Of a stretch of DNA of 64,000 nt, positions 50,423 to 58,774 are shown in pieces (positions within the stretch are counted from its first letter, which is position 1; each line of letters starts with the position of its first letter). The stretch covers positions 1-64,000 of the forward strand of contig JADKBC010000001.1 of assembly GCA_016715205.1 (NCBI GenBank), read 5' to 3'. This DNA is from Holophaga sp. GTDB lineage: Bacteria > Acidobacteriota > Holophagae > Holophagales > Holophagaceae. Below the pieces are notes generated by a model. The model worked only from the letters and a program-made list of their open reading frames with translations. It made no database searches and was not told the DNA's origin. The position numbers and the translations under genes were made by a program.

Positions 50423-51127
50423 ATGAAATTCAAACGCATCCTCCTCAAGCTCTCCGGCGAAGCCCTCATGGGCGAACAGAAGGGCGGCATCGATCCCGAG
50501 GTGGTCACCATGGTGGCCAACCAGGTCATCTCCATCCGTGAACTGGGCGTGGAAGTGGGCCTGGTCATCGGCGGCGGCAACATCTTCCGGGGCGTGGCGG
50601 GCGCCACCAAGGGCATGGACCGGGTGACCGGCGATCACATGGGCATGCTGGCCACCATGATCAATGCCCTGGCCCTGCAGGATGCGCTCGAACAAAAGGG
50701 TGTGCAGACGCGCGTCATGAGTGGCATTGAAATGCCCAAGATCTCCGAAAGCTACATCCGTCGCCGCGCCGTTCGCCATCTCGAAAAGGGGCGCGTGGTC
50801 ATTTTCGGCGCCGGCACCGGCAACCCCTATTTTTCCACGGATACCGCCGCCGCGCTGCGTGCCAACGAGATCGCTGCCGAAGTGGTGATGAAGGCCACCA
50901 ACGTGGATGGCATCTACACCGCCGACCCCAAGAAGGATCCCACCGCCACCAAGTTCGACCGCATCGCCTTCCAGGATGTGCTCGAAAAGGGCTTGAAGGT
51001 CATGGACGCCGCCGCCATCGCCCTGTGCATGGAAAACAAGCTGCCCATCCTGGTCTTCGACATGAAGAAACCCGGCAACCTTATCGCTGCTGTGAAGGGC
51101 GACGTGGTGGGCACGCTGGTGTCCTAG
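50423..51127 (+). CDS. pyrH: Uridylate (UMP) kinase
   Basis: Phosphorylates UMP to UDP; hexameric amino-acid-kinase fold. The 234-residue product has RILLKLSGEALMGEQ, VIGGGNIFRGV, DHMGMLATMINALAL, GTGNPYFSTDTAAALRA and KATNVDGIYTADPKKDP. GGAG precedes the ATG at 50423. The usual neighbours tsf and frr are absent. The stop is in a CTAG palindrome shared with the opposing kinase gene's stop. Confidence 0.97.
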   Translation: MKFKRILLKLSGEALMGEQKGGIDPEVVTMVANQVISIRELGVEVGLVIGGGNIFRGVAGATKGMDRVTGDHMGMLATMINALALQDALEQKGVQTRVMSGIEMPKISESYIRRRAVRHLEKGRVVIFGAGTGNPYFSTDTAAALRANEIAAEVVMKATNVDGIYTADPKKDPTATKFDRIAFQDVLEKGLKVMDAAAIALCMENKLPILVFDMKKPGNLIAAVKGDVVGTLVS

Positions 51128-53694
51128 TCCGCTGCCTTGGCCAGAACTTCCCGCACCAGGTCCACGAGGTTCGCCAACCGATAGGGCTTGGGCAGGAAGG
51201 CCACGATATCGCCCGGTTGCAGGGTTTTCCGCAGATCCTCTTCGGCATAGCCGCTGCTGAGGATCACGCGAATACCCGGGTCGGTCACACGCAGGGCACG
51301 GATGACCTCAGCACCACTGAGATCGGGCATGGCCATGTCCAGTAAGAGCAGGCTGATCTCATCCCGATGGGCGGCCACCTGGGCCAGGGCATCCCGCCCA
51401 CCGGTGGCGGAAAGCACGGGGATATCCACGCTCTGGAGAATCTCCACCGCCAGTTCCCGGATGCCCACTTCGTCGTCCACCACCAACACGGTGCCTCGGC
51501 CGGCGCTGGGGGAAGTCCTCGAAGGATCTGCGGCGGACTCGGGGGTTCCATGCACCGGCAGGATCACTTCAAAGGTGCTGCCCTGACCAGGCTGACTGGA
51601 AACGCGCACAGCGCCCCGGTGGCTGCGCACCACCCCCAGCAGGGCCGCCAAACCGAGGCCGCGACCCACAAATTTGGTGGTGAAAAAGGGGTCAAAAATC
51701 CGCGCCAGATGGGCCGCATCCATGCCGCGGCCACGATCTTCCACCGTGAGGGAAACATAGGGCCCTGGCTCCAGGCCACGGGATTCCAGGAATTCCGCCA
51801 GGGTGGCTTCCGTGAATTCCTTGGCGCAGGTTCGAACCGACACCGGCCCCCGATCGTCCTGGGTCGCCTCCAGACCGTTCTCGATTAACTCAAGAACCAT
51901 CTGCTCAAGCAATGCGGGGTCCGCCAGCACCTGAGCAAGGGGCAAGGCCAGATCGACGGTAACACGGCCTTCCGGCAGCAGCGCCGAGCCCACCCGGGGA
52001 ACCGCACGCAACACACAGGCGTTCAGATCCGTGGGACTGGGGGCCATGCCACCCCCGCCTGAGAAGGCCAACAATTGGCGCGTGAGGCCCACGGCCTTGA
52101 GGCAGGCTTCCCGCAAGGCATGCAAATTCTGGTCGGGAATGGGCTGACCCTCCGCCAAATCCGCATTCCCCAGGACCACACCCAAGAGGTTGTTGAAGTC
52201 GTGGGCGAACCCTCCGGCAAGAACGCGAAGGCTTTCGGATTTCCGGGTTTCCAGCAGGCTGCGCTCAGCTTCCAGGCGGCCTTCCACGGCCTGGAGCCGC
52301 TCGGTTACATCAAAGGCGGTGGCCAGCAAAAGCCGATGCTTCCCGAAACTCAAGGGGCTCATGGTGATATCCATCCACCGACAGCCACCCCCCTTGGCCA
52401 GCACCCGCAATTCCACCCGCAGGGGAGGATCCACATCCGCCATGGCCGCGTCCACATCGGGAATCAGATGCCGATCTTCGGGGTGGACGTAGCCCCGCAG
52501 GGCGGCGCCAATCACGTCGGGAGCCTCGTAGCCAAGGCTTTTCAGGAAATAGGGGTTCACGTACTTCACGCGATCCGTGAGCAACAGAATGCCGCAGGGC
52601 GCTTGATCCGCCACGCGCCGAAACCGGTCTTCGCTCTGGCGAAGATTGGTGGCGAGTCGCTCTGCCCTGGATTTCCCCCGGATAAGGGAGCGAACCAGCA
52701 GAAAGAACACCAGCGCCAAGGTGGCCCCTGCAATGGGATACGGCAAGGTGGCCCGCAAGGCCAGGGCTGCAGGATTTGGGCGAGAATCCTCATAGGAAAA
52801 GATCCAGGTGCGCTGCCCCAGTTCATGCCGCACTCGGCGCTGGAATCGGGCATCCTGCTGCAGGCCGCCGCCCGAGCCCTGGTTGCCGAACAGTCGGCTC
52901 TCCTCGTCGGATACCGCCTCATCCCGCACATCCAGCGCCAGATTGGAATACTTGGCCAGCACGGGCTCAAAAACTTGGTAGGTCAGCAGGGAAAGAAAAA
53001 CCACACCCTCAGCGGCTTCCCGGCGTTCCAGGGGTGTGGCCAGGCTGGCTCCCCGCCGATAAACGGGCAGATACACCACCACGGCCGCATGGGGCCGATC
53101 CGCCGGCTCATTCAGGCCAATCAATTCCAACGGCCGGGTGGCAGAGAGAACATCGCTTTCGATGGCGCGCAGGATCGCCTCGCGGCGGGAAGGTTCGGTG
53201 AAGGTGTTGATGCCCAGAGTGATCCCGGGGTCCTTCAATTGCGGCTCGATGAAACGGGCGTAGGCCGCCACTTCACCCGCCGTGGGCACCATCTGAACGG
53301 GAAAGCCCAGATCCTTGGCCATCTGTTTCGCGAAGGCCGGTTGCTGGGCAGGCGCCACCAGTTGCAAATAACCCAGGGACCGCAGCCCTGGATAGCGATC
53401 GCGCACATGGGCCCGGCGCACAAAGGCCTTCCAGGCGGCCGCATCCACAGGTCCCGCGTCAAAAAAACCCTGGGCCGCACGGAGCAGGTCGAGCTCCGCT
53501 TCCAGGTAGCGCACAAGCCCTGCGTCCAGGCGGCTGGCGTCACTTTCGAACCGGGCAACCTGGCGCGCCACGGCCTGACTGTAGAGCGTCCAGCCAATGG
53601 CGAGGGAAAGCCCGATCCCAAGCATGAGGCCCAGCCACGCGAAGGGCATTCCCTTCACCCAGGCATCGGAGCGCTCCTGCCATCGCTGGTTCAT
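51124..53694 (-). CDS. Hybrid sensor histidine kinase (CHASE-PAS-HisKA-HATPase-receiver)
   Basis: The predicted 856-residue inner-membrane protein has a first helix (about residues 15-40), an extracytoplasmic CHASE domain (RYPGLRSLGYL, GINTFTEPSRREAI, VVVYLPVYRRG) and a second helix (about 315-340). A PAS domain (RFRRVADQAPCGILLL, GYVHPEDR) leads to the H-box GGFAHDFNNLLGVVLGN, N-box LELIENGLEAT, G-boxes VEDRGRGMD and GRGLGLAALLG, and a C-terminal receiver (VLVVDDEVGIRE, LLLLDMAMPD, LPKPYR). CHASE domains sense small extracellular ligands; the ligand is unknown. The start at 53694 is preferred; ATGs at 53721 and further upstream are in frame. No response-regulator gene is adjacent. Confidence 0.9.
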   Translation of the reverse strand: MNQRWQERSDAWVKGMPFAWLGLMLGIGLSLAIGWTLYSQAVARQVARFESDASRLDAGLVRYLEAELDLLRAAQGFFDAGPVDAAAWKAFVRRAHVRDRYPGLRSLGYLQLVAPAQQPAFAKQMAKDLGFPVQMVPTAGEVAAYARFIEPQLKDPGITLGINTFTEPSRREAILRAIESDVLSATRPLELIGLNEPADRPHAAVVVYLPVYRRGASLATPLERREAAEGVVFLSLLTYQVFEPVLAKYSNLALDVRDEAVSDEESRLFGNQGSGGGLQQDARFQRRVRHELGQRTWIFSYEDSRPNPAALALRATLPYPIAGATLALVFFLLVRSLIRGKSRAERLATNLRQSEDRFRRVADQAPCGILLLTDRVKYVNPYFLKSLGYEAPDVIGAALRGYVHPEDRHLIPDVDAAMADVDPPLRVELRVLAKGGGCRWMDITMSPLSFGKHRLLLATAFDVTERLQAVEGRLEAERSLLETRKSESLRVLAGGFAHDFNNLLGVVLGNADLAEGQPIPDQNLHALREACLKAVGLTRQLLAFSGGGGMAPSPTDLNACVLRAVPRVGSALLPEGRVTVDLALPLAQVLADPALLEQMVLELIENGLEATQDDRGPVSVRTCAKEFTEATLAEFLESRGLEPGPYVSLTVEDRGRGMDAAHLARIFDPFFTTKFVGRGLGLAALLGVVRSHRGAVRVSSQPGQGSTFEVILPVHGTPESAADPSRTSPSAGRGTVLVVDDEVGIRELAVEILQSVDIPVLSATGGRDALAQVAAHRDEISLLLLDMAMPDLSGAEVIRALRVTDPGIRVILSSGYAEEDLRKTLQPGDIVAFLPKPYRLANLVDLVREVLAKAAD

Positions 53695-53761
53695 TCTTGT
53701 GCCATAAGAAAGATCAATCATTGCAGCGGGCACCGCAGGCGCATACAGGCAAAATGGGAGG

Positions 53762-55099
53762 ATGGGCATTTTTCCGCACATCCCCCAAGCCTCCGTGATC
53801 CTCGCCCCCGAGGCCCTGGAAGCCTATCGGCAGGACGAGTCCCACCTCCGGGGGCCGCTGCCCCTGGCGGTGGTAAAACCCCATGGACCAGAAGCGCTCC
53901 GCGAACTGGTGAGGCGAGCCACCACCGAGGGCTTTGCCCTGGTGCCCCGCGGGGCCGGCACGGGCAAGGCCGGAGGCGCCGTACCCCTGGACCGCAGCGT
54001 GATCGTGGACCTGGCGGATTGGCCCGGCCAGATCCAGATCTCGAAAGCCGACGCCACCCTGAGCGCCCCCGCCCGGAGCCTGCTGAAGGAGGTGAAGGGC
54101 GCCGCCCTGGCGCAGGGGCTCTTTTACCCACCGGACCCCAATTCCTGGGATCAATGCGGCTTTGGGGGCAGCCTCGCCACCAATGCGGGTGGCCCGGGCG
54201 CCTGCAAGTACGGGATGACCCGGAACTGGGTGCTGGCCCTGGATGCCCTGATGGCCGATGGGGAGATTCACACCTTCGGCATCGCCACGGTGAAAAACAA
54301 CGCGGGCCCCGCCCTGGCGCAATTGCTGGTGGGCAGCGAGGGCATCTTTGGGCTCATCCTCGGGGCCACGGTGCGGTTGCTTCCGGCACCCCAAGAACGG
54401 CTCACGCTCCTGCTGCCCGTCAAGGACTGGCACGCCCTGCTGGATCTGCCCGCCGTGTTGGTGAGCGCGGGTCTGCTCCCCAGTGCCTTCGAGTTCTGGG
54501 ATCCGGCCGTGCTCGAGCTGCTGCGTCAGTTTGGTCCCGAAGAGGCTCGGCGCATGCCCGGCGAAGCCCTGGCCCTGCTGGAATTCGATGATCCCGGCTG
54601 CACGTCGGAAGCCTTTCTGGAGCGCGTGATGGAGTTGCTGGGGCCCCAGGCCGAGGAGCTTCAACTCGCCACGGATGCGCGGCAGCGGGAAGCGCTCTGG
54701 GCCGTGCGCCGCCAAACCAGTGTGGTGCTCAAGGAGCGCTTTCCTAAAAAAGTGAGCGAAGACATCGTGGTACCCCGGAGCCAGGTGCGCCAATTCTTTG
54801 AAGGGGCGGAGGCACTGGGCTTGCCCCTGGTTACCTACGGTCACCTCGGCGATGGCAACCTGCACGTCAACTTTCTCCAGGCGGGCGAATGCACCGTCGA
54901 GGAAATGGATGCTCACCTATTGGCCCTGTTCCGCCTCTGTCTACAGTTGGGCGGGACCCTCAGCGGCGAACATGGCATCGGGCTCGCCAAGCGGGATGCC
55001 TTCCTGCAATTGGCGGACCCCTACCAGATCGAAGCCCTCCGTGCCCTCAAGCGGGCCCTGGATCCCATGGGCATCTTCAACCCCGGAAAGGTCATTTGA
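53762..55099 (+). CDS. FAD-linked oxidase, GlcD/D-lactate dehydrogenase family
   Basis: The 445-residue flavoprotein has the PCMH FAD-binding domain (VPRGAGTGKAGGAVPLDRSVIVDL, PPDPNSWDQCGFGGSLATNAGGPGACKYG) and the FAD-oxidase C-terminal domain (HLGDGNLHVNFL, GGTLSGEHGIGLAKR). Members oxidise D-2-hydroxy acids such as glycolate or D-lactate. No iron-sulfur partner (GlcF type) is nearby. The stop shares one base with the start of the Kelch gene. Confidence 0.9.
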   Translation: MGIFPHIPQASVILAPEALEAYRQDESHLRGPLPLAVVKPHGPEALRELVRRATTEGFALVPRGAGTGKAGGAVPLDRSVIVDLADWPGQIQISKADATLSAPARSLLKEVKGAALAQGLFYPPDPNSWDQCGFGGSLATNAGGPGACKYGMTRNWVLALDALMADGEIHTFGIATVKNNAGPALAQLLVGSEGIFGLILGATVRLLPAPQERLTLLLPVKDWHALLDLPAVLVSAGLLPSAFEFWDPAVLELLRQFGPEEARRMPGEALALLEFDDPGCTSEAFLERVMELLGPQAEELQLATDARQREALWAVRRQTSVVLKERFPKKVSEDIVVPRSQVRQFFEGAEALGLPLVTYGHLGDGNLHVNFLQAGECTVEEMDAHLLALFRLCLQLGGTLSGEHGIGLAKRDAFLQLADPYQIEALRALKRALDPMGIFNPGKVI

Positions 55100-56733
55100 T
55101 GCGATCAAAGCTTATTGCAGCGCTCCTGATGGGCGCCATCCTTAGTTCTGCCCACGCAGCACCGCCCAAAAAAGCTCCCAAGCCCGCGCCTGCCAAGGCT
55201 CCCGCCGATGTTCCCGCCGCCGGCGCCAGCGGCGAATTGCTGGATCTGACCACGGGCCGCAGCCGCGCCATCGGCGCCATGCAGGAAAGCCGCACGGATT
55301 TCCAGGCCACGGCCTTTCCGGATGGGCGCGTGCTGATCACCGGGGGCAGCCTGAGAGGTGGCACCACCGAATGGTTCGACCCCGCCACCCGCCGGTTCAC
55401 ACCTGGTCCACCCATGGCCCAGGCTCGCCAGGGGCATCGGGCACAGCTCTTGAAGAGCGGCCGCCTGCTGGTGCTGGGGGGCACCGAAGCTTCCGCCCCC
55501 GCTGAAATCCTCGAACCGGGCGCCACCAAATTCCAGCCTGTTCCGGGCGACTTGAAATGTGGCCTCTCGGCGGAAATCGTGGATCTGGACGAAACCACCC
55601 TGTTCATCGATGGACAGACGGGCGCGTGCTGGGTTTGGGATGGCAAAATCAAGGCGCCGAAATCCTGCGGCAATCTGAACAATCCTCGGATCCTGTTTCG
55701 CGCCCTGCGCCTGGCCGATGGCCGCGCCTTGGTGACCGGTGGCTGGCCAGCGCCACCCCAACCTGAGACCCGGCGCGGCTTCCGTCGCCCAGCCAGTTCC
55801 AAGTCGCTGCCGCCGCCCAATCTTCCCGTCGAAATTTTCAATCCCAAAAAAGGGCGGTGGACCGCATGGAAAGCCAACCTTGCCCCCAGGGCCCACCACC
55901 AGATGGCGCAACTGAAAGATGGCCGTGTGGTTCTCCTGGGCGGCTTCGCCGCCAGTGCTGAAGCCACGGCGGACACCGTGGAAATCCTGGATCCCGCCAA
56001 GGAGACCGTGACCTCCGGCGGCACACTACCTGCCGCGGAATGTGCGGCACCGGGCTGGGCCGATCTTTCCGGTACCGGGCTGTACCTTCCCGAACGCAGC
56101 ACCCAACCCAGGAAGGTCGCGGACCTGGCAGATTTTTCCAGTGGAGGCAATTCGCCCTGGCGGCTCGCCAATGCCTACCTGGCCCCTGCCCTGGTGCCCC
56201 TGAAAGACGCACAATTGCTGGTGCTGGGTTCAGCGGTGTGGGGGTCGACTCTGGAACGCTGGGATCCACGCACGCGCCAATGCCAGTACCTGGGCGCCTT
56301 GCGCGCGGGCACGGAAGCGCTGGCACTGCTCGATGGCAAAGTCGTCGCCCTGGGCCCCATTGTGGATGCCATTGATCCCAAGACCGGCACGCTCACGCCC
56401 TTGGGCCGAATGGAGGAAATGACGCCTGCTCTGAAAAAAGCGAAAGCCTACGCAGGGTCCGCCAAGCTGGGCCTCCCGCCCTTTGTGATTGGCCAGACCC
56501 TGAAGAATTCCCTCGTGGTGAGCCTGGATCCCCAGAAGGCGCTCGTGCTCGGCGGCCTTTCCGAAGCCTCCGCTCAAACCACCGATGCCGTGTGGGTATG
56601 GGACCTCAAGAAGAAAACCCTCACCCCCAGCGGCCCCATGAAAGCCAAGCGCGCCTTTCCCGAAACCCCCAAGCCCGGTGAAGGCGCCTTGAAACTGCCC
56701 GATGGATCGGTGCTGATCTGGTCGGCGCAATAA
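55099..56733 (+). CDS. Secreted Kelch-repeat beta-propeller protein
   Basis: The 544-residue product has a signal peptide (MRSKLIAALLMGAILSSAHA), an Ala/Pro/Lys-rich linker (about residues 22-45), then Kelch-like blades with the GG pairs: DGRVLITGGSL, SGRLLVLGGTEAS, DGRALVTGGW, DGRVVLLGGF, AQLLVLGSAVW and QKALVLGGLSEAS. Five to seven blades would close a propeller. Probably binding or enzymatic in the periplasm; no catalytic residues assigned. Coupled to the GlcD-like gene by TGATG. Confidence 0.82.
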   Translation: MRSKLIAALLMGAILSSAHAAPPKKAPKPAPAKAPADVPAAGASGELLDLTTGRSRAIGAMQESRTDFQATAFPDGRVLITGGSLRGGTTEWFDPATRRFTPGPPMAQARQGHRAQLLKSGRLLVLGGTEASAPAEILEPGATKFQPVPGDLKCGLSAEIVDLDETTLFIDGQTGACWVWDGKIKAPKSCGNLNNPRILFRALRLADGRALVTGGWPAPPQPETRRGFRRPASSKSLPPPNLPVEIFNPKKGRWTAWKANLAPRAHHQMAQLKDGRVVLLGGFAASAEATADTVEILDPAKETVTSGGTLPAAECAAPGWADLSGTGLYLPERSTQPRKVADLADFSSGGNSPWRLANAYLAPALVPLKDAQLLVLGSAVWGSTLERWDPRTRQCQYLGALRAGTEALALLDGKVVALGPIVDAIDPKTGTLTPLGRMEEMTPALKKAKAYAGSAKLGLPPFVIGQTLKNSLVVSLDPQKALVLGGLSEASAQTTDAVWVWDLKKKTLTPSGPMKAKRAFPETPKPGEGALKLPDGSVLIWSAQ

Positions 56734-56779
56734 TAGCGGCCCCTTCCTTTACGGTGAAGCAACCCCCCGAAGATCTGGT

Positions 56780-58072
56780 TCAAGAAACTCCCAGTTCCTT
56801 GCGCAGCGCCGCAAGATCCTTTGGCAGCACCTTGGCCGCAGGGGGATTGGCCGCCAAGGCTGCCAGGGATGCAGGCCACTCAGGCTTCAGGTTCATGGCC
56901 CGTTCCAGCAGTTCATGATCCTTGGCGGGATGCATGGGGGCCATGAACACACCCGTTTCATTGAGGGCGCGCCGTTCCTCCAGCACCCCATAGGCCACCG
57001 CCCCATGGGCCTCGGGCACAAAGCCACGTTGATGCAATTCCCACATGGCTTTGCGGGTGGCGGCATCATCCACGCTGCCCCACCGCAGCGCCTCACGCAT
57101 GCGCCCTAGATCGCCCCCGAAGAAATGCGTGACGCGCTCCCAATTGAAGGGCTCGGCGATATCCAGATTCTTGGTGAGGGTGGGTACGGACGGCCGCGGC
57201 AAGTACTCGCTGGAATTCAGATAATCCGACACGGTGCGGTTGGCGTTGGCAGCCACCACAAAGGCCTTCACGGGCAGGCCCATGGCCTTGGCCCACAGTC
57301 CCGCATAGAGTAGGCCGAGATCTCCCCCGGGCACTGCCATCACCGGTGCCTCTTGGAAACCCAATGCCCGCAGTTGCGCCACCGCCTCGAAATGGAGCAG
57401 CACAAAGGCCAGGAGCCAGGCAATATGCGTGGCATCCGCGCTCCCCAGGTGCAAGGGTTCGGCCAGGGCATGATCGGCCCGGCAAAGGCAAACCAGCGCC
57501 TGGCAGGCATCCAGATCCCCTTCCACCGCATAGGCCAGCACATTACCGCCGGGTGTGGCGATCTGCCGGGCCTCCAGCGCAGAGATTCGCCCCTTGGGAT
57601 ACAGGATCACCACCCGGGTGCCCCGCCGCCCCGCAAAGGCATGGGCCACGGCCGCCCCAGAGGCACCCGCCGTGGCCGTGAGAAGCGTTTTCAGATGGGC
57701 GGTGCCACGAGCCTCGGCCAGATCCTGCATCCGCGCCAGGAACCGTGCCCCGAAATCCTCGATGGATGCGGTGGGGCCATGGAAGGGCTCCAGGACCGCC
57801 ATGCGATCCCCAATGCGGGTCAGGGGAAGTGGGAAATCGAAGGCTCCCATCACGGCGAGTTCCAGTTCCTCCAGGCTGAATTCTTCCCCCAACAACCGGT
57901 GGACAATCACCAGCGACCGCTCCTGGAAGCCCATTTCCAACAGACGTGACACATCCCGGAAACAGGCCACCGGCTCCGGCACATACAGGCCGCCATCAGG
58001 CGCAAAACCACGTTGGAGCGCGTCCAGAAAGGTCGCTCGGTGCGAAGAGTTCCGGGTGCTGACAAGCCGCAT
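56780..58072 (-). CDS. Threonine-synthase-like protein lacking the PLP lysine
   Basis: The 430-residue product aligns with threonine synthase end to end: MRLVSTRNSSHRATFLDALQRGFAPDGGLYVP, HGPT, DFGARFLARM, YPKGRISALEARQIAT, AKAMGLPVKAFVVAANANRTVSDYL. At the PLP site, however, canonical HGPTxAFKDFG reads HGPTASIEDFG, so the Schiff-base Lys is Glu105. The following ATSGDTG motif is ATAGASG (132-139), and the phosphate-binding GNFG is GGDLG (249-253). It is therefore unlikely to be an active threonine synthase. The ATG at 58072 gives the normal family N-terminus. Single gene, divergent from the GDPD gene. Confidence 0.85.
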   Translation of the reverse strand: MRLVSTRNSSHRATFLDALQRGFAPDGGLYVPEPVACFRDVSRLLEMGFQERSLVIVHRLLGEEFSLEELELAVMGAFDFPLPLTRIGDRMAVLEPFHGPTASIEDFGARFLARMQDLAEARGTAHLKTLLTATAGASGAAVAHAFAGRRGTRVVILYPKGRISALEARQIATPGGNVLAYAVEGDLDACQALVCLCRADHALAEPLHLGSADATHIAWLLAFVLLHFEAVAQLRALGFQEAPVMAVPGGDLGLLYAGLWAKAMGLPVKAFVVAANANRTVSDYLNSSEYLPRPSVPTLTKNLDIAEPFNWERVTHFFGGDLGRMREALRWGSVDDAATRKAMWELHQRGFVPEAHGAVAYGVLEERRALNETGVFMAPMHPAKDHELLERAMNLKPEWPASLAALAANPPAAKVLPKDLAALRKELGVS

Positions 58073-58126
58073 GCCGCCATGATCGCACGGACAATCTAGC
58101 GCATCATGGAGTTCTGGAGGATCGCC

Positions 58127-58774
58127 ATGTCCCTGATACTCGGCCATCGAGGCCACTCCGCGCGGTACCTGGAAAACTCCATGGAAGCTTTCAATGGCGC
58201 ACTGGCTGCGGGCATGGATGGCTTTGAGTTGGATGCCCAGCCCACCCAGGATGGCGTGAGCATGGTGCTCCACGACGACGACCTGGCGCGCACCGCCGCG
58301 GGTGCCGGCGTCCTGCGCCACCTGAAATCCACCGAACTGCCCAAGCTGAAAAACGGCGAGCCCTTGCCCCGGCTCTCCGATGCGCTAGAGCTTCCGGCGC
58401 GCCTCATCAATGTGGAGCTCAAGGGCGAACCCGGTTGGAAACAGGCCTTGGCCTCCGTGGAAGCTGCCGAGGCCTTGGATCGCGTGCTGTTTTCCAGCTT
58501 CGAGCATTCTGAAATCCTGCAGCTCTGGGCCGAATGCCACGAGGCCCGCTGCGGCTTTCTTTGGGAAACCGAGGAGGCCGACGAACTCACCACCGAGGAC
58601 CTGGAAAACCTCCCCGAATCCCTTTGCTTCCATGTGCCCCTGAAGGCCGTGAAGAGGCGCCCGGAGTTCTGGAAGCCCTATGCCAAACGCCTGGCCGTGT
58701 GGGGCATAAAGACGCCTGCGGAAGCTCAGTCCTTGGGATTTGAACCCGCCATTCTCATCACGGACGGTCTTTGA
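58127..58774 (+). CDS. Glycerophosphodiester phosphodiesterase family protein
   Basis: Hydrolyses glycerophosphodiesters to an alcohol and glycerol-3-phosphate. The 215-residue cytosolic TIM-barrel has LGHRGHSARYLENSMEAF (catalytic His-Arg, Glu), DGFELDAQPTQDGVSMVLHDDDLART (metal Glu/Asp and second His) and VELKGE. The Ca-binding ExD reads ELD as expected. Start 58127 is set by GGAGG at 58116-58120. Short for the family (about 240). Overlaps the opposing transporter by 17 bases. Confidence 0.9.
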   Translation: MSLILGHRGHSARYLENSMEAFNGALAAGMDGFELDAQPTQDGVSMVLHDDDLARTAAGAGVLRHLKSTELPKLKNGEPLPRLSDALELPARLINVELKGEPGWKQALASVEAAEALDRVLFSSFEHSEILQLWAECHEARCGFLWETEEADELTTEDLENLPESLCFHVPLKAVKRRPEFWKPYAKRLAVWGIKTPAEAQSLGFEPAILITDGL

